DNA of 7,480 nucleotides from Rhizobiales bacterium UBA697. GTDB taxonomy: Bacteria > Pseudomonadota > Alphaproteobacteria > Rhizobiales > Ancalomicrobiaceae. A program made the translations under genes and the position numbers. The stretch is taken from contig DBMN01000077.1 in assembly GCA_002298965.1 (NCBI GenBank), positions 1 through 7,480 on the forward strand, given 5' to 3'. Under the pieces are notes generated by a model, which saw only the letters and a list, made by a program, of their open reading frames with translations, was not told the origin of the DNA and made no database searches. Positions 6,840 to 7,480 of the stretch are shown one piece after another (the first letter of the stretch is position 1; the number at the start of each line of letters is the position of its first letter).

Positions 6840-7090
6840 ACGTAACCTTCAAGCTCTACGCCACCCTCGCCGCCCACCTCCCGCCGGAGGCCCGGAGGTC
6901 CCGCCAGGTCGCGGTGGAGGTGGCGGACGGCATGACCGTGCAGGGGATGATCGAACGGTTCCGGGTGCCGCCGGAGCTGTGCACCCTGGTGCTGGTGAAC
7001 GGCCATTTCATCGCGCGTGAGGCCTTCGTGGGCACGGTCCTGGCAGAAGGGGACGTGCTGGCCATCTGGCCCCCGGTGGGCGGTGGCTGA
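6836..7090 (+). CDS. MoaD/ThiS-family sulfur carrier
   Basis: This 84-residue protein has the ubiquitin-like MoaD/ThiS pattern. It starts with a beta strand (NVTFKLYATLA), has VNGHFIAREA in the middle and AEGDVLAIWPPVGGG at the end. The terminal Gly-Gly, activated to a thiocarboxylate, is what lets MoaD donate sulfur to make the molybdopterin dithiolene. Genes of this type are common directly behind aor genes and are thought to serve pterin supply for the tungsten enzyme. Neither MoaE nor an activating enzyme (MoeB) is in the window, so it must borrow them from elsewhere. Its ATG overlaps the aorC stop by four bases, and its last codons overlap the candidate GTG start of the next gene. Confidence 0.85.
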   Translation: MNVTFKLYATLAAHLPPEARRSRQVAVEVADGMTVQGMIERFRVPPELCTLVLVNGHFIAREAFVGTVLAEGDVLAIWPPVGGG

Positions 7091-7373
7091 GCGGGGCGTG
7101 GTCCGGCTGGAGATGACGCTCACGCGGGAGGAATTCCGGCGCACGCTCCTGGCGGCGGCCGGGGGGGAGGTGCGGACCCTGGTGGATGGGTACGGCGGCG
7201 GGGAGGGCGGGAGGACCTGGCGCATCACTCTGGCGGACCTGCCGCCCCTGGACCTGGGGGCGCTCCATCTCGACCGTCTGCAGGTGGACCTTCACTTCAA
7301 GGGGTACGGGCCGCCTGAACAGGACGCCTTCATGGCGCGGTTCCTGGCGCACTTCCGGCGGGGGGGAGGGTAG
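7083..7373 (+). CDS. Uncharacterised small AOR-operon protein
   Basis: This is a 96-residue product if GTG 7083 is used, 91 residues from GTG 7098 and 86 from ATG 7113. I prefer 7083, which overlaps the MoaD-like stop by eight bases, but a GGGG before 7098 makes that start nearly as good. The ATG has GGAG touching it, which is too close. The protein reads like a compact alpha-beta fold: strand VVRLEMTLT, helix REEFRRTLLAA, then WRITLADLPPLDLGALHLDR, a strand LQVDLHFKGYG, and a final helix QDAFMARFLAHF ending in RRGGG. It has no cysteines, signal peptide or membrane segment. I do not recognise a named family. From memory, small proteins with a similar layout occur at the end of other bacterial aor operons. 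The role is unknown; cofactor maturation or assembly is a guess from position. Confidence 0.68.
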   Translation: MAERGVVRLEMTLTREEFRRTLLAAAGGEVRTLVDGYGGGEGGRTWRITLADLPPLDLGALHLDRLQVDLHFKGYGPPEQDAFMARFLAHFRRGGG

Positions 7374-7392
7374 TTCTCTTCGGTTGGGCATC

Positions 7393-7413
7393 ATGGGATG
7401 TGGCTGATCCCAT
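7393..7413 (+). terminator. Inverted repeat after the operon, possible terminator
   Basis: ATGGGAT (7393-7399) and ATCCCAT (7407-7413) form a perfect 7-base stem with a 7-base loop, 20 bases after the last stop codon. The following bases (CCTTTCGGCGGGTTT) have only short T runs, so it is a weak intrinsic terminator at best. Confidence 0.4.
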
Positions 7414-7442
7414 CCTTTCGGCGGGTTTAAGAAACTGATCAG

Positions 7443-7478
7443 ACACAGAGTTGCGCAGAGGCGCAGAGGACACAGGAA
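7443..7478 (+). repeat. Short degenerate CACAGAG / CGCAGAGG repeats
   Basis: ACACAGAG (7443-7450), CGCAGAGG (7454-7461), CGCAGAGG (7462-7469) and ACACAGGA (7470-7477) form a degenerate tandem array with a period near 8 bases. It probably continues beyond the window. From memory, CACAGAGG-like strings are common between genes in some Acidobacteriota, deltaproteobacteria and other phyla. Function is unknown. Confidence 0.5.
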
Positions 7479-7480
7479 AG

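Larger units (their letters stand above)
7374..7480. other. Non-coding tail after the aor operon
   Basis: These 107 bases carry no convincing gene. They hold an inverted repeat that may end the operon transcript (7393-7413) and then short CGCAGAGG-type repeats running to the window edge. Base composition is less GC-rich than the genes before it. Confidence 0.5.

Noticed and set aside
7017..7082. Upstream extension of the last small gene to ATG 7017
   Set aside because: The extra residues lie wholly inside the MoaD-like gene and are Trp/Arg-rich, out-of-frame coding sequence; starts at 7083 or 7098 are more natural.

Overview
The window is high in GC apart from one AT-richer patch at about 3010-3190. 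It carries a module for a tungsten (or molybdenum) pterin aldehyde oxidoreductase (AOR) together with metal-cofactor insertion genes. The upstream genes resemble an alphaproteobacterium: Pro is mostly CCG, Leu uses much CTC, Arg is almost always CGC, and a MoeA paralogue sits next to a MoeA-PBP fusion. I cannot name a genus with confidence.

Layout. Bases 1-564 (+) are the 3' end of a diverged MoeA-like gene. Bases 587-2506 (+) encode a MoeA domain fused to a C-terminal periplasmic-binding-protein-like domain. A convergent gene at 2902-2531 (-) encodes a small ModE-type winged-helix regulator with no molybdate-binding domain. A 349-base divergent control region (2903-3251) follows, with a perfect inverted repeat and a terminator-like hairpin. 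The operon then runs rightwards: aorA (four-cluster ferredoxin-like subunit), aorB (catalytic tungstopterin subunit), aorC (FAD/NAD(P)H oxidoreductase subunit), a MoaD/ThiS-like sulfur carrier, and a small uncharacterised gene ending at 7373. The last roughly 100 bases hold a hairpin and short CGCAGAGG-type repeats.

How the genes fit together. AorB should oxidise aldehydes to carboxylic acids at its tungstopterin. Electrons would pass through its own [4Fe-4S] cluster and the four clusters of AorA to FAD in AorC, and on to NAD+ (or the reverse, as described for the Aromatoleum enzyme). The MoaD-like protein and the two MoeA-like proteins would supply or metallate the pterin cofactor. The ModE-like regulator would tie expression to oxyanion supply.

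The most striking signal is a sharp change of codon style inside aorB, between about 4600 and 4710, at or just after the conserved CX2CX3C cluster motif. Before it the sequence looks alphaproteobacterial. After it Pro becomes mostly CCC, Leu mostly CTG, Arg CGG and AGG appear, and genes overlap tightly. The right part resembles a different lineage (Holophaga/Geothrix-like Acidobacteriota is my guess). The reading frame is intact. This is either a real recombination inside the gene or, perhaps more likely, an assembly chimera joined at a conserved stretch. AorABC should therefore not be assumed to come from one organism.
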